The position numbers and the translations under genes are program-made. The notes beneath the pieces were generated by a model, which saw only the letters and a program-made list of their open reading frames with translations, was not told the origin of the DNA and made no database searches. From the NCBI RefSeq assembly GCF_010747415.1, contig NZ_JAAGNZ010000001.1:1116001-1180000 (forward strand): a stretch of 64,000 nucleotides of DNA, read 5' to 3'. This DNA comes from Spirosoma agri. Lineage in GTDB: Bacteria; Bacteroidota; Bacteroidia; Cytophagales; Spirosomataceae. Shown here one piece after another: positions 62,386-64,000 of this stretch (within the stretch, counting starts at the first letter, position 1; every line of letters begins with the position of its first letter).

Positions 62386-63702
62386 ATGCCCCTGCTCATC
62401 ACTAGTCTCGGTATCCTCGTTCTGATCGTTCTGATTTCATACGTACGGCTGCACACGTTCCTGTCTTTCCTGCTTGTTTCGATGGGTGTTGGTCTGGCCC
62501 TGGGTATGCCGCCCCTGTTCATACTGGAATCGATGCAGAAAGGCATGGGCAGTACGCTGGGTTCCATTCTGGGCATCATTGCGCTGGGTGCTATGCTGGG
62601 GAAACTCGTGGCAACGAGCGGAGCCGCTCAGCAGATCGCCGTAACCATGATGGCGCTGGTGAAACCAGGAAACGCGCGCTGGGCATTTATGGTGACGGGC
62701 TTTATCGTGGGCTTACCGCTGTTCTATTCGGTGGGGTTTATGCTGCTGGCTCCGTTGGTCATCACGGTCGCTTACCGGTACAAACTGCCCGCACTCTATA
62801 TAGGGCTGCCCATGCTGGCGTCATTGTCGGTCACGCAGGGGTATCTGCCCCCGCATCCGGCTCCGCTGGCGATTCTCAAACAGTTTAATGCCGATATGGG
62901 GCTGACGCTTTTCTATGGTATACTCGTTTCGATTCCGGCTATCCTTATTTCAGGAGCGTTGTTTGGGTCAACGCTCAAACGTTACACGACGCTGCCCAAC
63001 AAAGCGTTTATGGCGGCTGAGTTAACGGATGAACAGATGCCTTCGGTAGCCGTAAGTTTCCTCACCGTTCTATTGCCTATTCTGTTGATCGGTCTGAGTA
63101 CGGTGTTAAGCCCTTTCCTGGCCGAAGGGTCAGCAACCCGGCAAGTACTACTAACGCTTGGTGAACCCACGGTGAGTATGCTGATTGCTGTTCTGGTTGC
63201 CATTGTGACATTGGGGCTGCAACGCAACCGGTCAATGCCGGTCGTCACCACGTTACTGGCTGATTCTGTAAAGGAAGTTGCTATGCTTTTACTGGTTTTT
63301 GGCGGGGCGGGGGCGTTGAAGCAGGTGCTGACCGATGGCGGGGTAAGCCAGAACATAGCCGATCTCATGCAACATTCATCCTTGCATCCCTATGTGCTGG
63401 CCTGGAGCATGGCTGCGATCATTCGGGTGTGCGTAGGCTCATCGACGGTATCGGGTATTACGACGGCAGGCTTTGTGGCACCGCTTCTAACGGTTTCGGG
63501 TGTTGAACCGAATCTGATGGTCCTGAGTATCGGTGCGGGCAGTATGATGTTTTCGCACGTGAATGATACGGGGTTTTGGTTGTTCCGCGAATACTTCCAG
63601 CTATCGATGGCCGATACGCTCAAAACATGGTCGGTGATGGAAACGCTGGTGTCGGTGGCGGGGTTGGGGGGTGTTATGGTATTGAGCCTTGTCGTAGGTT
63701 AG
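62386..63702 (+). CDS. GntP-family permease (gluconate/sugar-acid:H+ symporter type)
   Basis: This 438-residue inner-membrane transporter has about 12 helices and the GntP family pattern: LGIIALGAMLGKLVATSGAA, FMVTGFIVGLPLFYSVGFML, TQGYLPPHPAP, FGGAGALKQVLTDGG, RVCVGSSTVSGITTAG and FSHVNDTGFWLFREYF. GntP members bring in gluconate, other sugar acids or small hydroxy-acids with protons. Substrate cannot be fixed from sequence. It stands alone; no gluconate kinase is adjacent. The start ATG at 62386 gives MPLLITSLGILVLIVLIS, a good first helix. Confidence 0.93.
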   Translation: MPLLITSLGILVLIVLISYVRLHTFLSFLLVSMGVGLALGMPPLFILESMQKGMGSTLGSILGIIALGAMLGKLVATSGAAQQIAVTMMALVKPGNARWAFMVTGFIVGLPLFYSVGFMLLAPLVITVAYRYKLPALYIGLPMLASLSVTQGYLPPHPAPLAILKQFNADMGLTLFYGILVSIPAILISGALFGSTLKRYTTLPNKAFMAAELTDEQMPSVAVSFLTVLLPILLIGLSTVLSPFLAEGSATRQVLLTLGEPTVSMLIAVLVAIVTLGLQRNRSMPVVTTLLADSVKEVAMLLLVFGGAGALKQVLTDGGVSQNIADLMQHSSLHPYVLAWSMAAIIRVCVGSSTVSGITTAGFVAPLLTVSGVEPNLMVLSIGAGSMMFSHVNDTGFWLFREYFQLSMADTLKTWSVMETLVSVAGLGGVMVLSLVVG

Positions 63703-63729
63703 TCCACAACAGACAAAAATGGAATGGAC

Positions 63730-63773
63730 AAAAAAAGGACGGTCCCGAAAACACGAAGTCAACGGGACCATCC
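63730..63773 (-). terminator. Terminator of the fasciclin gene
   Basis: An 11-bp stem (63737-63747 with 63763-63773) is perfectly paired on minus-strand RNA except for one G-U pair. It is followed there by a run of seven T (plus-strand A at 63730-63736). Confidence 0.8.
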
Positions 63774-63795
63774 ATCTACAAGCACGGCTTACTGC

Positions 63796-64000
63796 CTATC
63801 GGAACAGAGTTCCGCCAGCTTTGGGCATCAGCACAACATTGATGCTGTGCACGACACCGTTCGCTGATTTGTAATTATCAGCCGCATCGATCGAAGCCGT
63901 ATGGCCCTGATCGTCGGTCAGATCAATGCTACCGTTCGATCCTTGTTTTGCTGTTAGCGTGCTGCCGGCCAGCGTTTGCAGTTCGGCCTTACCATTCCCC
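63796..64000 (-). CDS. Fasciclin-domain protein, C-terminal part (5' end outside window)
   Basis: The minus strand encodes about 68 residues from the window edge to TAG at 63796-63798: GNGKAELQTLAGSTLTAKQG, then SIDLTDDQGHTASIDAADNY and KSANGVVHSINVVLMPKAG. This is the second half of a FAS1 domain, with the conserved NGVVHSIN(VVLMP) H2 motif. FAS1 proteins are exported adhesion or matrix proteins. The N-terminus, number of domains and any signal peptide are outside the window. Confidence 0.88.
   Translation of the reverse strand, partial: GNGKAELQTLAGSTLTAKQGSNGSIDLTDDQGHTASIDAADNYKSANGVVHSINVVLMPKAGGTLFR

Noticed and set aside
62223-62579. 118-codon minus-strand frame before and inside the GntP-family gene
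   Set aside because: Mostly antisense to the first helices of the permease; Arg/Thr/Pro-rich and unlike a real protein.
1-64000. CRISPR arrays, insertion sequences, prophage or toxin-antitoxin modules
   Set aside because: No regularly spaced repeats, transposase, integrase or recognisable toxin-antitoxin pair was found by reading both strands.

Overview
The window looks like a chromosome segment from a Bacteroidota, most likely a Cytophagales/Spirosomaceae bacterium. I infer this from three SusC/SusD pairs, a T9SS-type C-terminal sorting domain, a TamB-like giant envelope protein, intergenic matches to the Bacteroidota promoter consensus (TTTG, about 20 nt, TANNTTTG), no clear Shine-Dalgarno sequences, and roughly balanced base composition. 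Genus is an inference; no 16S rRNA is present. I see no phage, transposase, CRISPR or plasmid module, and only one RNA gene is certain (tRNA-Asp).

Left part (1-20.7 kb): the 3' end of a GH92 alpha-mannosidase; an ECF sigma factor with its RskA-like anti-sigma factor, followed by an exported MsrB; a class A penicillin-binding protein; a stand-alone TonB-dependent receptor; a minus-strand sugar group (GH5-like hydrolase, aldose 1-epimerase, GH43); a Fur-family regulator; a 1,547-residue TamB-like protein; and a plus-strand tsaD - MOSC protein - membrane protein group.

Middle part (21.3-35 kb): a plus-strand locus of SusC, SusD-like lipoprotein, TPR protein with an HEYVH metallopeptidase site, and two tandem S10 serine carboxypeptidases. 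This reads as a peptide-uptake and peptide-trimming system rather than a glycan one. An AT-richer pair follows, proline dehydrogenase and a divergent AraC regulator, separated by a perfect 17-bp palindrome.

Centre (34.8-48 kb): small enzymes (GNAT, VOC, alpha/beta hydrolase), a solitary LOV-like PAS protein lacking the photoactive cysteine, tRNA-Asp, and a gene-poor stretch (38-41 kb). That stretch holds small orphan genes and several terminators, two of which are structural twins with compensatory base changes. A complete bacteriophytochrome operon follows (phytochrome kinase, Rcp1-like response regulator, heme oxygenase), facing a three-PAS sensor kinase.

Right part (48-64 kb): a minus-strand operon of SusC, SusD, Calx-beta-like lipoprotein, lipocalin-like lipoprotein and secreted M43 metalloprotease (PKD, T9SS tail), apparently a second protein-degradation locus; a third SusC/SusD pair; a GntP-family permease; and the 3' end of a fasciclin-domain gene cut by the window edge.

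The themes are envelope uptake of polymers, especially peptides, and light and redox sensing. The most unusual items are the two peptidase-linked SusCD loci, the twin RNA hairpins in the gene-poor stretch, and the LOV-like protein without its cysteine beside a phytochrome operon.
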